DNA of 10,237 bases from Pseudomonadota bacterium (GCA_003242275.1 QGUX01000110.1:1-10237); one strand, 5' to 3'; positions 1 to 7,515 are shown, counted from the first letter of the stretch. Made by a program: numbers and translations. The notes: generated by a model from the sequence alone, not told the origin.

Positions 1-286
1 ACGCTGCTGCCGCCATGCGCAGCGCTTCGCGCGGGAACTGGCCGCGGCCGGCCACGAGATCCTCAATGACGTGGTGCTGAACCAGGTGCTGGTGTCGTTC
101 GGTCCGCCGGAGCGCACGCTCCGCGTCATCGACGCCCTGCAGAAGGACGGCACCTGCTGGTGCGGCGGCACGGTGTGGCAGGGACGCACGGCCATGCGCA
201 TCAGCGTCTCGTCCTGGGCCACCACCGACGCGGACGTGGAGCTGAGCCTGGCGGCCATGCTGCGCATCGCGGCGGCAATGCGCTGA
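1..286 (+). CDS. PLP-dependent group II decarboxylase, C-terminal fragment
   Basis: This is the last 94 residues of a protein whose start lies left of the window; the first complete codon is at 2 and the TGA stop is at 284-286. The conserved block with VVLNQVLVSFG, then DGTCWCGGTVWQG and RTAMRISVSSWATTDADVE, is typical of the C-terminal small domain of pyridoxal-phosphate decarboxylases of the glutamate/tyrosine/aromatic amino acid decarboxylase superfamily. These are often annotated only as aspartate aminotransferase family proteins. The PLP lysine and substrate-binding residues lie outside the window, so the substrate (aromatic amino acid, diaminobutyrate or other) cannot be told. Known family members act in the cytoplasm and release CO2 from an amino acid to give an amine. 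It is convergent with the MFS gene, with only 11 bases between the two stops. No intrinsic terminator is visible there. Confidence 0.85.
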   Translation, partial: RCCRHAQRFARELAAAGHEILNDVVLNQVLVSFGPPERTLRVIDALQKDGTCWCGGTVWQGRTAMRISVSSWATTDADVELSLAAMLRIAAAMR

Positions 287-297
287 GCGGCGTCACC

Positions 298-1488
298 TCA
301 GCGCCGCGGGAACACCAGCCACGAGCCCGCGGCCGCCACCGCCACCACGACCACGAAGCCCGTCCACGCCGCCGCATCGGCGATGGACGACTGCAGCAGG
401 GGCTGCCAGATGAGCGGGGTGGCGAAGGTCACCAGCGCCGCCAGCTGCGACAGAAGTCCGGCCGCGGCCGCGCCCTGGCGCGGGTCGGCCACCACGCGCG
501 GCAGTGCCGAGGTCACCACCGCGATCAGCGCGCCCTGCAGCAGCATCCACGCCGCCAGCGCCGCCTGCCGCGGTGCATCCGCCAGTCCCGGCATGAACAG
601 CGGCACGCTGGTGGCGATGGTGGCCAGGATCAGCACCGTCAGCAGCGCACCGTCGCGCCAGCCGCGGGCCAGCAGCGCGCCGGCGATGAAACCGGCCGGC
701 ACCATGATCAGGTTGGCGCCGGCGAGGATGTTGGAGGCCTGTCCCACCGGCACGCCCTGCTGGTGCGCGTACCACTCCGGGTACACCGTGCTCATGCCGA
801 AGCCCACCACGATCAGCAGCGCGAAGGACAGCGACAGGCGCAGCGGTCCCGGTTCCTTCCAGGCCGAGAACAGTTCGGCCAGCCGCATGCGCCCGCGCGG
901 CGCCGCGGGCGCGCGCGGCAGCATCCACATGGTCGCCACCAGCAGGCCGAAGAGCACCAGGTGCAGCCAGTAGCCGCCGCGCCAGCCGGCCGTGCCGGCG
1001 AAGCTGCCCGACAGCGCCAGTCCCAGCGACACGCCCACCGGCGAATAGGTGGACCACACCGCCATCGCGCGGCGGCGGCGCGCATCCGCAGCGGTGGCCA
1101 TGATCAGTCCCGGCGCCGCCGAGTAGGCCCCCACCGCGAGCAGACCCTCCACCACGCGCACCGCCATGAACGCACCCAGGGAATCCGACAGCAGGTAGGC
1201 CGCGTTCACCGCCATGCCGATCACGGCCACGACCTGCAGGGCACGATGCGCGCCGATGCGATCGACGATGGAGCCGGCCACCGAGGCCAGCACCGCCGGC
1301 AGGATGGTCATCAGCGAGATCAGCAGCGCGAACTGCGCCGGCGTGGCGCCCAGGCTGGCGCCGATGTCCCCGAGGATGGGGATGATCTTCGACAGCGACG
1401 CCGTGGTCAGCACGCCGTAGAGGTAGATGAGGCCGATCGACACCCAGCTCCCGGGTGCCGGCGCGAAGCGGCGCGCGGTGTGCGTCAT
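298..1488 (-). CDS. MFS transporter, 12-TM class
   Basis: A 396-residue integral inner-membrane protein of usual major facilitator superfamily length. Hydrophobic segments recur throughout, and a polar central loop at about 190-215 separates the N and C halves. The loop between TM2 and TM3 carries the MFS motif A core (G72-S-I-V-D76-R77-I-G79). The PVGVSLGLALSG stretch at 150-161 sits where the motif C helix is expected. The ATG at 1488 was chosen because the next upstream start, at 1773, would add 95 low-quality residues antisense to the neighbouring hydrolase. A G-rich stretch (GGGGGATC) precedes the chosen ATG. The substrate is unknown; members of this CynX/NarK-like or drug-efflux-like part of MFS are driven by proton or ion gradients. 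It is divergent from the alpha/beta hydrolase across 76 bp containing a dyad, so the two could share a regulator. Confidence 0.9.
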   Translation of the reverse strand: MTHTARRFAPAPGSWVSIGLIYLYGVLTTASLSKIIPILGDIGASLGATPAQFALLISLMTILPAVLASVAGSIVDRIGAHRALQVVAVIGMAVNAAYLLSDSLGAFMAVRVVEGLLAVGAYSAAPGLIMATAADARRRRAMAVWSTYSPVGVSLGLALSGSFAGTAGWRGGYWLHLVLFGLLVATMWMLPRAPAAPRGRMRLAELFSAWKEPGPLRLSLSFALLIVVGFGMSTVYPEWYAHQQGVPVGQASNILAGANLIMVPAGFIAGALLARGWRDGALLTVLILATIATSVPLFMPGLADAPRQAALAAWMLLQGALIAVVTSALPRVVADPRQGAAAAGLLSQLAALVTFATPLIWQPLLQSSIADAAAWTGFVVVVAVAAAGSWLVFPRR

Positions 1489-1513
1489 GTGGGATCCCCC
1501 GGGGAGTCGTTGT

Positions 1514-1545
1514 CGTTGGCGGCATGGTACACAATGCCGGCAACG
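1514..1545. promoter_or_regulatory. Inverted repeat in divergent promoter region, possible operator
   Basis: Two 12-base arms, CGTTGGCGGCAT (1514-1525) and ATGCCGGCAACG (1534-1545), match as an inverted repeat at 11 of 12 positions around an 8-base spacer (GGTACACA). The element sits in the middle of the 76-bp gap between the MFS gene (-) and the hydrolase (+). It ends 9 bases before the hydrolase ribosome site, where a regulator could act on both genes. No regulator gene is adjacent, and no convincing -35/-10 pair is visible on either strand. It could instead be an RNA hairpin in the hydrolase leader. Confidence 0.45.
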
Positions 1546-1564
1546 CGGACACCGAGGGGGAGAC

Positions 1565-2368
1565 ATGCATCGACGCAACCTGATCCTGGGCGCGGCCGCG
1601 GCGCTGGCCGCCGGCTGCACGCGTGGCGCCGCGCCTGCGGCACAGGCCGGGCAAGGTCCCGCCGGGGGCGGACTGACCTTCCTGGTGGCGCATGGCGCGT
1701 GGTCGGCCGGCTGGTCGTGGAAGAAGATGCATCCGCTGATGAATGCCGCCGGCCATCGCCTGCTGGTGCCCACCTACACCGGCCTCGGCGAGCGCGAACA
1801 CCTGGCCAGCCGGGACGTGGACATCGAGACGCACATCAGCGACGTGCTGGGCGTGATCAAGTTCGAGGAGCTCGACGACTTCGTGCTGGTGGCGCACAGC
1901 TATGGCGGCCTGGTCGCCACCGCCGTCGCCGACCGCGTTCCGGAGCGCATCAGGAAGCTCATCTACGTGGATGCCTTCGTGCCGCGCGACGGCCAGTCGC
2001 TGTTCGACCTGGTGCCGGACCCGGCCCGCGAGCAGCTGCTCTCCGGCATGGCCGCGGGCGATGGCTGGCGCGTGCCGCCCATGCCCATTCCCGAGGACAC
2101 CTCGCCCGAGGACGTGGCCTGGATCCAGCGTTTCCGCATGCCCCAGCCGCTGCACTGCTTCGACCGGCCGGTGAAGCTGTCGGGAGAGATCCGCGTGCCG
2201 CGCGCCTACGTCTATGCGCTGCGCCGGCCGCCGGCGGACACCTTCGGCCCGTTCGCCGCGCGCGCAAGGGAGGAAGGCTGGGCCTACCGCGAGATCGACG
2301 CCAGCCACTCCCCGCAGGTGACGGCACCGGAGACGCTGATGGAAGTGCTGGTTTCGCTGGCTTCCTGA
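1565..2368 (+). CDS. Exported alpha/beta hydrolase (esterase-like), putative Tat lipoprotein
   Basis: A 267-residue alpha/beta hydrolase of the small esterase type related to plant methylesterase/hydroxynitrile lyase folds. The oxyanion-side motif VAHGAW is at 41-46, the nucleophile elbow AHSYGG places Ser112, and the C-terminal DASHSPQ places the catalytic His248. The acid residue is probably in the loop after YVYALRR (Asp225 is a candidate). The ATG at 1565 has the good ribosome site GAGGGGGA directly upstream; the longer frame from 1427 has no such site and runs through the divergent promoter. The N-terminus MHRRNLILGAAAALAAGC resembles a short twin-arginine signal (RRNLIL), with a possible lipidation Cys18 (AAGC), although position -3 is Ala rather than the preferred Leu. 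The enzyme is therefore likely periplasmic or membrane-anchored. Its substrate cannot be inferred. Confidence 0.88.
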   Translation: MHRRNLILGAAAALAAGCTRGAAPAAQAGQGPAGGGLTFLVAHGAWSAGWSWKKMHPLMNAAGHRLLVPTYTGLGEREHLASRDVDIETHISDVLGVIKFEELDDFVLVAHSYGGLVATAVADRVPERIRKLIYVDAFVPRDGQSLFDLVPDPAREQLLSGMAAGDGWRVPPMPIPEDTSPEDVAWIQRFRMPQPLHCFDRPVKLSGEIRVPRAYVYALRRPPADTFGPFAARAREEGWAYREIDASHSPQVTAPETLMEVLVSLAS

Positions 2369-2427
2369 CGCCGGCGGGCCAGCCGACACCGGACCGGCAG
2401 CGCCCCCGCTCCCGCCCAGCCTGATCC

Positions 2428-2997
2428 ATGCCACGCCTGTTCTTCGCGCTCCAGCCGGGCCCCTCGCAGCGACAGGCGATGCACGAAGCGACCCTGCCAC
2501 TGGTGCGGGAAACCGGCGGCAGGCCTGTCCATCCCGAGGACCTGCACCTGACGCTGTGTTTCCTGGGCGAGGTCCCGGGGCAGCAGGTGGCCACGCTCAT
2601 CGCCGCCGGCGATCGCGTCCGGCCCCTCGCCGCCCGCATCGCATTCGACCGCATGGACTTCTGGCGCCGGTCACGCGTGCTGTGCCTGCTGCCACGTCGT
2701 GACGAAGCAGCCGGGGCCGTGGAAGATCTGGCCGCCGGGCTGCGCAATGCAGCAACCGGAGCCGGATTCACGCCCGACGCCCGGCCCTTCATCGCGCACG
2801 TGACCATCGCGCGCAAGGTCTCGCCGGCAAAGGCAGGCAACCATGCATGGCCGCTCGCCCTGCCTGCGCCACTGGACTTCGCCTCTGGCGGCTTTGCATT
2901 GTTGTCCAGCACCGGCGGCGGCGATGAACCGCGCTACAAGGTGGTGCATGCCTGGGACGGCCCGCCACCCCTGCCCTCACCCGCCCGCGGGTCATAG
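2428..2997 (+). CDS. thpR: RNA 2',3'-cyclic phosphodiesterase (ThpR/LigT family)
   Basis: A 189-residue cytoplasmic protein of the 2H phosphoesterase superfamily. It opens with RLFFALQP, the typical first strand, and carries both catalytic HxTx motifs: H40-LTL (in HPEDLHLTLCFLGEV) and H124-VTI (in FIAHVTIARK). Characterised family members open 2',3'-cyclic phosphates on RNA to 2'-phosphates and were first known as 2'-5' RNA ligases. The length is normal for the family, with a slightly longer, proline-rich C-terminal tail (PPPLPSPARGS) that is probably unstructured. No good Shine-Dalgarno sequence precedes the ATG. The start is supported by alignment of the first strand directly after Met. The gene begins 59 bases after the hydrolase stop in the same direction and may be co-transcribed with it. 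Confidence 0.92.
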   Translation: MPRLFFALQPGPSQRQAMHEATLPLVRETGGRPVHPEDLHLTLCFLGEVPGQQVATLIAAGDRVRPLAARIAFDRMDFWRRSRVLCLLPRRDEAAGAVEDLAAGLRNAATGAGFTPDARPFIAHVTIARKVSPAKAGNHAWPLALPAPLDFASGGFALLSSTGGGDEPRYKVVHAWDGPPPLPSPARGS

Positions 2998-3009
2998 CTT
3001 CGCCCAGGG

Positions 3010-3038
3010 TTGCCGCCTCCGGGGGGCAGCGTTTCAAT
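3010..3038 (+). promoter_or_regulatory. Candidate sigma70-type promoter for the SnoaL-like gene
   Basis: TTGCCG (3010-3015) and TTCAAT (3033-3038) match the -35 and -10 consensus at 4 of 6 positions each, with a 17-base spacer. Transcription would begin near 3045, just ahead of the GGGAGGG ribosome site at 3052-3058. The region is one of the few A/T-containing spots in the gap. Sequence match only. Confidence 0.35.
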
Positions 3039-3067
3039 ACGCCCCTGGATCGGGAGGGACCTCGCCC

Positions 3068-4075
3068 ATGAAAACCGCACGCATCGCCTGCCTGCTCACC
3101 ATCCTCGCCTCGCCCGTGCTGGCGCCGGCCGCGCAGAATCCGCCGGCCCAGCCCGGTCCCTGCGACCGCGCCTGCCTGGAGGGCTTCGTCGACCGCTACC
3201 TCGCCGCCATGCGCGACAACGTGGTCAGCGACGGGCTGTTCGCGCGCGAGGTGAAGTTCACCGAGAACGGCATCCGCCTGCCACTGGGCGGCGAAGGCCT
3301 GTGGTTCGACATGAACGGCATCGGCAAGTACAGGTTCTACGTGCCCGACGTGGAGACCCAGCAGGTGGCCTACATCGGCACGGTGCGCTACGGCGGCCGG
3401 ACGGAGACCGACGGCACGCTGGCCGCCATCGCGCTGCGCCTGAAGATCCGCAACAACAGGATCACCGAGGTGGAGCAGCTGGCCGTCCGCCCGGACAACA
3501 CCGCGCAGGTGACCGGCGGCGGCCAGTCCGCGCCCAGCCGCTTCCCGCCCACCGGCGAGGCGGTGGAGGCCATGGGCCAGCCGCACGAGATCTTCCGCCA
3601 GGTCATCCCGGAGAACAAACGCGCCACGCGCGAGGAACTGATCAAGACGGCCAACTACTACTTCACCGGCCTGCAGCGCAACGACGGCAAGGGCTACTAC
3701 CCGTTCACCGACGATTGCGTGCGCTATGAGAACGGCATCGACGTGCTGGCCGGTCGCCCGGGCCCGAACGGCGAGCCCGCGAAGCGCACCCGGTGCAAGG
3801 AGCAGTTCGAGAACGGTTCGTTGAACGGCATCGTCTCGCGCATCCGCGACCGGCGCTTCGTGGCGGTGGACCGGGAACGGGGCATCGTGTTCTCGTTCGC
3901 GTTCTTCGACCATGACCGGATCAACTGGACCTGGCAGCTGGCGGAACTGTTCAGGATCGAGGATGGGTTGATCCGGCGGATCGAGGCGGTGTTCCACCGG
4001 GCGCCGTATGGCATCAACTCGGGGTGGAGCACTTACGAGCAGGGGATGTCGGAGGAGCTGCAGGACGTCCGGTGA
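3068..4075 (+). CDS. Exported protein with two tandem SnoaL/NTF2-like domains, function unknown
   Basis: A 335-residue protein with an N-terminal signal peptide (MKTARIACLLTILASPVLA, cleavage probably between residues 19 and 22), so periplasmic or secreted. The ATG at 3068 has the ribosome site GGGAGGG nine bases upstream and starts exactly at the signal peptide. The mature part appears to be two copies of an NTF2-like (SnoaL) fold. Copy 1 is at about 33-142 (start LEGFVDRYLAAM, core VKFTENG, end IRNNRITEVEQLAV). Copy 2 is at about 186-312 (start LIKTANYYFTGLQ, core VRYENG, end RIEDGLIRRIEAVF). The parallel order of these blocks supports an internal duplication. Four cysteines (C32, C36, C217, C243) could form disulfides after export. 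SnoaL-like folds act as isomerases, hydratases or binding proteins. No catalytic set is recognisable here, so no reaction is claimed. Confidence 0.8.
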   Translation: MKTARIACLLTILASPVLAPAAQNPPAQPGPCDRACLEGFVDRYLAAMRDNVVSDGLFAREVKFTENGIRLPLGGEGLWFDMNGIGKYRFYVPDVETQQVAYIGTVRYGGRTETDGTLAAIALRLKIRNNRITEVEQLAVRPDNTAQVTGGGQSAPSRFPPTGEAVEAMGQPHEIFRQVIPENKRATREELIKTANYYFTGLQRNDGKGYYPFTDDCVRYENGIDVLAGRPGPNGEPAKRTRCKEQFENGSLNGIVSRIRDRRFVAVDRERGIVFSFAFFDHDRINWTWQLAELFRIEDGLIRRIEAVFHRAPYGINSGWSTYEQGMSEELQDVR

Positions 4076-4087
4076 GCCGGTGGTAAA

Positions 4088-4106
4088 GGCGACGGTCTGC
4101 GTCGCC
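4088..4106. terminator. Hairpin in convergent gap, possible terminator for the M16 gene
   Basis: GGCGACG (4088-4094) and CGTCGCC (4100-4106) form a perfect 7-bp stem with a 5-base loop. It lies 12 bases after the stop of the SnoaL-like gene. Read on the minus strand, the stem is followed by TTTACC, a short T run, so it would terminate M16 transcripts better than plus-strand ones. The U tract is weak either way. Confidence 0.4.
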
Positions 4107-4158
4107 AGGACGGCGCGGGTGCGGCGGACCCCGGATTCGTCGGGGTCGACGCCGTCCT
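4107..4158. repeat. Nested inverted repeat in convergent intergenic gap
   Basis: AGGACGGCG (4107-4115) and CGCCGTCCT (4150-4158) are perfect 9-base inverted arms. Nested inside is a second perfect stem, GACCCCG (4127-4133) with CGGGGTC (4141-4147), around a 7-base loop. With the hairpin at 4088-4106 abutting its left side, most of the 102-bp gap between the SnoaL-like gene and the M16 gene can fold. There is no U tract. It may be a bidirectional transcript end or a structured 3' untranslated region. Confidence 0.45.
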
Positions 4159-4177
4159 CAGGGTGCGCGTGGCGTCC

Positions 4178-6916
4178 TCATCGACCGGCGTCCGCCTCCA
4201 CCCGGGCGAAGTCGCCGGCCTTCACGATGGTGAGCTTCGAGGGGTCGATGTACTTCCTCACCGCGGCGCGCACCTGTTCGGGCGTCAGCGCCATCACGCG
4301 CTCCTCGAAGACCTTGTCCCAGGTGAGCAGGGTGCGGCCGGCGTCCAGGTGCGACAGCAGGCGGGTGGCCAGCGCGGCGTCCTGGGAGCGCTGGTCGGCA
4401 TAGCCCAGGCGCCAGCCGGACTTGGCCTTGGCCACCTCCTCGTCGGTGAAGCCCTCGTCGATGACCTTCTGCAGTTCCTCGCGCAATGCGGCCTCCACGC
4501 GGGCGATGTTCTGCGGCGCGGCGATGGCCTGCGCCATCCAGCCGCCGGCGCGGTCGAAGATGGGCCCTGCGACCTGCGAGCCGACCGAGTAGCTCAGGCC
4601 CTCCCGGACGCGGATGCGCCCGAACAGGCGCGAGTCGAAACCCGCGTCGCCGCCCAGCATGTAGTCGGCCAGCAGCAGCGCCGGGTAGTCCGGGTCGTTC
4701 TGGTTGACCTCGATGTTCAGCCGCGCGAGCAGCACGGCGTTTTCCTTGTCCGGCGTCTGGATGGTGATGTTCGCCGGCGCGATGTCACGGTGCTCGCGCG
4801 TGATGCGCGACCAGGGTGCGCCGCTGCGCCAGTCGCCGAGGCTCTCCCGGATCGCCGCGAGCACCTCCTCCTCGTCGAAGTCGCCGACGATGGAGATCAG
4901 TGCGCGGTCGGCGCCATAGAAGGTGCGGTGGAAACGGCGCACGTCCTCCAGCGTCACCGCGCGGACGCCCTCGATCTGTTCCTGCAGCGTGCCCGAATAG
5001 CGCGGGTCCCCCTTGGGGTAGATGTTGAAGTGCCGGGACAGCGCTTCGGAGGCCAGCGACGAGGGCTCCGACAGCGAGGACTCGAGACTGGTGATGGCCT
5101 GGTTCTTGAGCTGGTTGAACTCGCTCTCGGGGAAGGAGGGTTCGCGCAGCACATGCGCGGCCAGGCGGATCGCCGCCGCGAGGTTGGGGCGCGTGGTCTG
5201 GAAATTCGCGCCCATCGAGCCCACGCCGCCGCTGACGTTGAGCCGCGTGAACTCGTCGCGGAGCTGCTCGCGGCTGTAGCGCGTGGTGCCGCGCATCAGC
5301 ATGCTGCCGGTGAGCGCCGCGACGTATTCCTGGCCGAACAGCGTACGCTCGTCGCCGGCCGGCAGCGACATGCGGAAGACCACGGTATTGCCGCGGTTCT
5401 TCTTCGACAGCAGTGCGATCCTCATGCCGCCGACCTCGACCCGGCGCACGCGCTGCTCGATGTTCTCCGGGCTGGGGTCGAACTCCTCGGCCTCGACCAC
5501 CACCTGCCTGGGCTTGAAGTCCTTGAGCGCCTCGGCCGCGCTGGCCACGCGCGGGATCTCGGCGCGCTGCGGATTGTCCTCATGCAGGAACATGCCGAGC
5601 ACGCGGTTGTCGCGGCGGAAGTACCTGCCGGCGGCGGCGACGGCCTGGTCGGCCGTGACGGCCTGCTGCCGGTCGCGGTTCAGGAAGAACATGCGCCAGT
5701 CGCCGAGCGCGATGAATTCCGACAGCTCCACACCGATGCTCTCGTGGTCGGCCATGGTCCGCTCGTTGGCGTTGGCGAAGCTCAGGCGCGCCCGTTCCAT
5801 CTCGGCCGCGGTCAGCGGCTCGGCGGCGAAGTCTTCCACCGCGCGGATCAGCTCCTGCTGCACCGGCTCGACGGGATCACCCTTCTTCACGACCGCGCCG
5901 AAGTAGCGCAGCGTGCCGTCCACGCCGGCGATGCCGCCGCCCAGCACCTGCGTGGCCTTGCCGGTCTCCACCAGCGCCTTGTGCAGCCGGCCCGAAGGGA
6001 CGGCGGTCAGCGCGAAGCTGGCGAAGTCCAGCGCCGCGTCGTCCTCGTGCAGCGGCGAGGGCGTCTTGTACGCCACCACCACGATCTGGATGTCGCCCAC
6101 GCGGCGCACCACCACGCTGCGCTCGCCGTCCTGCGTGGGCTCGACGGTCCACAGCTTCGGCAGCGTGCGCCCGGGCCTGGGGATCGCGCCGAAATGGCGG
6201 TTGATCTTCTCCAGCGTGGCGGCCGGGTCGAACCGCCCCGCCACCAGCAGCACGGCATTGTCCGGCTGGTAGTAGCGGCGGTAGAAGGCCTGCAGGTTCT
6301 CGATCTCGACGTTCTCGATGTCCGAACGGTTGCCGATGGTCGAATTGCCGTAGTTGTGCCAGTCGTAGGCGATGCTCTGCATGCGCTTGAACAGCACGTT
6401 CAGCGGCGAGTTCTCGCCCCGCTCGTACTCATTGCGCACCACCGTCATCTCGGTATCGAGGTCCTCCTTCGCCACCCTTGAGTTGACCATGCGGTCGGCT
6501 TCCATCATCAGCGCCCAGTCGAGGTTCTCCTCGCTGGCCTGGAACACCTCGAAATAGTTGGTGCGGTCGATGGAGGTGGTGCCGTTGAAGCGCATGCCGC
6601 GGCCATTGAACTCCCGGCCGATGTCGGGGATGTTGGCCGTGCCCTTGAACAGCAGGTGCTCGAGCAGGTGCGCCATGCCGGTCTCCCCGTAGCCCTCGTG
6701 GCGCGAACCGACCAGGTAGGTCATGTTGACGGTGATGGTGGGCTTGGACTGGTCGGGAAACAGCAGCACCGTGAGCCCGTTGTGCAGCCGGTACTCGGTG
6801 ATGCCCTCGACCTCGGTGATGCGCTCGGGCGGCGGCGGCGCGGCGGCGAACGCGGCGGTGGCGAGGAACAGCAGCAGCAGCGCCAGGGACTGGCGCGCGG
6901 AAGCTCGCGGGGACAT
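4178..6916 (-). CDS. Periplasmic M16 zinc metallopeptidase (pitrilysin family), two-unit form
   Basis: A 912-residue protein with a cleavable signal peptide ([15 protein letters not shown], cleavage near residue 24). The first M16 unit has the inverted zinc motif HxxEH at H83-L-L-E86-H87 ([12 protein letters not shown]). The distal zinc glutamate is probably E163 in [11 protein letters not shown]. The matching M16_C region is at about 205-385. A second M16 unit begins near 490 ([14 protein letters not shown]). It lacks HxxEH ([11 protein letters not shown] in its place) but keeps the [14 protein letters not shown] block near 765-778, so it is the usual inactive partner that helps close the substrate chamber. 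Family members degrade peptides; the precise substrate is not known. The ATG at 6916 was preferred over the start at 7000 because GGAG lies seven bases upstream and it directly begins the signal peptide. The gene follows the small exported protein at 7079-7471. Confidence 0.95.
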   Translation of the reverse strand: MSPRASARQSLALLLLFLATAAFAAAPPPPERITEVEGITEYRLHNGLTVLLFPDQSKPTITVNMTYLVGSRHEGYGETGMAHLLEHLLFKGTANIPDIGREFNGRGMRFNGTTSIDRTNYFEVFQASEENLDWALMMEADRMVNSRVAKEDLDTEMTVVRNEYERGENSPLNVLFKRMQSIAYDWHNYGNSTIGNRSDIENVEIENLQAFYRRYYQPDNAVLLVAGRFDPAATLEKINRHFGAIPRPGRTLPKLWTVEPTQDGERSVVVRRVGDIQIVVVAYKTPSPLHEDDAALDFASFALTAVPSGRLHKALVETGKATQVLGGGIAGVDGTLRYFGAVVKKGDPVEPVQQELIRAVEDFAAEPLTAAEMERARLSFANANERTMADHESIGVELSEFIALGDWRMFFLNRDRQQAVTADQAVAAAGRYFRRDNRVLGMFLHEDNPQRAEIPRVASAAEALKDFKPRQVVVEAEEFDPSPENIEQRVRRVEVGGMRIALLSKKNRGNTVVFRMSLPAGDERTLFGQEYVAALTGSMLMRGTTRYSREQLRDEFTRLNVSGGVGSMGANFQTTRPNLAAAIRLAAHVLREPSFPESEFNQLKNQAITSLESSLSEPSSLASEALSRHFNIYPKGDPRYSGTLQEQIEGVRAVTLEDVRRFHRTFYGADRALISIVGDFDEEEVLAAIRESLGDWRSGAPWSRITREHRDIAPANITIQTPDKENAVLLARLNIEVNQNDPDYPALLLADYMLGGDAGFDSRLFGRIRVREGLSYSVGSQVAGPIFDRAGGWMAQAIAAPQNIARVEAALREELQKVIDEGFTDEEVAKAKSGWRLGYADQRSQDAALATRLLSHLDAGRTLLTWDKVFEERVMALTPEQVRAAVRKYIDPSKLTIVKAGDFARVEADAGR

Positions 6917-6983
6917 GGCGGGACTCCGTGGGCGTTGCGGCGGACGATGGACCGGCATTGCCGCCCGATCCTTGCAGACCCGT

Positions 6984-7009
6984 GGTGGCGCCGCAAGCAA
7001 GGCGCCACC
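6984..7009. terminator. Perfect 9-bp hairpin upstream of the M16 gene
   Basis: GGTGGCGCC (6984-6992) and GGCGCCACC (7001-7009) form a perfect 9-bp stem with an 8-base loop. On the minus strand it lies after the 7079-7471 gene and 67 bases before the M16 start. There is no U tract, so intrinsic termination would be poor. It could attenuate or process a transcript joining the two genes. Confidence 0.4.
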
Positions 7010-7020
7010 CGCGGTTGCGG

Positions 7021-7041
7021 CCGCCGCGAGGATCGCGGCGG
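7021..7041. terminator. Perfect 9-bp hairpin downstream of the small exported protein gene
   Basis: CCGCCGCGA (7021-7029) and TCGCGGCGG (7033-7041) form a perfect 9-bp stem with a 3-base loop, 37 bases past the stop at 7079 on the minus strand. It is not followed by T residues. It is a candidate transcript 3' end or mRNA-stabilising stem for the upstream gene. Confidence 0.42.
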
Positions 7042-7078
7042 AATCGCAGGCCGGGCGGCCCGGCCTGCACCAGGTGGG

Positions 7079-7471
7079 CTACTTCGCGCGCTTTGCCACC
7101 ACCGGCGTTTCCATCGGCCCCTGGCCCATGTCGATCACGCTGGTGAGGTTGAGCTCGTCGCCCTTCACCTTGCCGGAGTACTTGATCACCATCGGCGGCA
7201 TGCCTTCCATCATGTTGAAGGCCAGGGTGAAGCTCACGTCCTCGCCCTTGACCACCCCGTCGGAGATGGCCACGGGATCGGGCATCATCGCCATCACCAG
7301 CGCGCCGGTGAGCTTCTCGCCCTCGGACTTGAGATCGAAGGTCAGTTCCACCGGACCGGCCGGCCCGCCATCCACGGTGGCGTTCCAGCGGCCGTCGATC
7401 CCGCCGGCCAGCGCGGGCGCCGCCAGCAGGGCCGCCGCCAGGCCGGCGACATAATGGGCAGTCTTCTTCAT
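7079..7471 (-). CDS. Small exported protein, function unknown
   Basis: A 130-residue protein with a clear Sec signal peptide ([22 protein letters not shown], cleavage after residue 22). The mature part, about 108 residues, is predicted to be mostly beta strand. It has alternating hydrophobic/polar runs, [10 protein letters not shown] at the start, [16 protein letters not shown], and a second similar block [12 protein letters not shown] followed by [15 protein letters not shown]. The pattern resembles small lipocalin-like or beta-sandwich domains that recur in exported proteins of environmental Proteobacteria, where the element [11 protein letters not shown] is common. I do not recognise a named family. 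The ATG at 7471 is supported by GAAGGG seven bases upstream and by the signal peptide. It is codirectional with the M16 gene but separated by 162 bases containing two strong hairpins. Confidence 0.82.
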   Translation of the reverse strand: MKKTAHYVAGLAAALLAAPALAGGIDGRWNATVDGGPAGPVELTFDLKSEGEKLTGALVMAMMPDPVAISDGVVKGEDVSFTLAFNMMEGMPPMVIKYSGKVKGDELNLTSVIDMGQGPMETPVVAKRAK

Positions 7472-7509
7472 CGATATCCCTTCTGGATCCAGAGGTTGTG
7501 GGAGGCGGG

Positions 7510-7515
7510 ATTGTA
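7510..7515 (-). promoter_or_regulatory. Candidate -10 element for the small exported protein
   Basis: Read on the minus strand this is TACAAT, five of six matches to TATAAT, about 39 bases before the ATG at 7471. It stands out in an otherwise very G+C-rich gap. No good -35 lies 16-18 bases upstream, so the promoter is only tentative. Confidence 0.35.

Noticed and set aside
287..297. A possible terminator between the decarboxylase and MFS genes
   Set aside because: The 11-base gap holds no inverted repeat or T run. Termination, if any, must occur within coding sequence.
1489..1773. N-terminal extension of the MFS transporter by 95 residues
   Set aside because: The extension overlaps the divergent hydrolase antisense, contains no membrane helix or motif, and the ATG at 1488 gives a normal-length MFS protein.
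160..2424. A 754-codon open frame on the plus strand across the MFS gene and the hydrolase
   Set aside because: It is antisense to the MFS gene and out of frame with the hydrolase. Its translation is rich in Arg/His/Gly/Ala with no domain, typical of a shadow frame in G+C-rich DNA.
2369..2427. A promoter between the hydrolase and thpR
   Set aside because: The 59 bases are almost entirely G+C with no -10-like or -35-like pair. Co-transcription with the hydrolase is the simpler reading.
4163..6481. A 772-codon open frame opposite the M16 peptidase
   Set aside because: It is low-complexity Val/Leu/Arg/His/Gly-rich, lacks any motif, and lies wholly antisense to a clearly real two-unit M16 gene.
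6917..7000. A longer M16 start at 7000 adding 28 residues
   Set aside because: The extra residues ([14 protein letters not shown] and following) would displace the signal peptide from the N-terminus. They also overlap the 6984-7009 hairpin, while the ATG at 6916 has a GGAG ribosome site.
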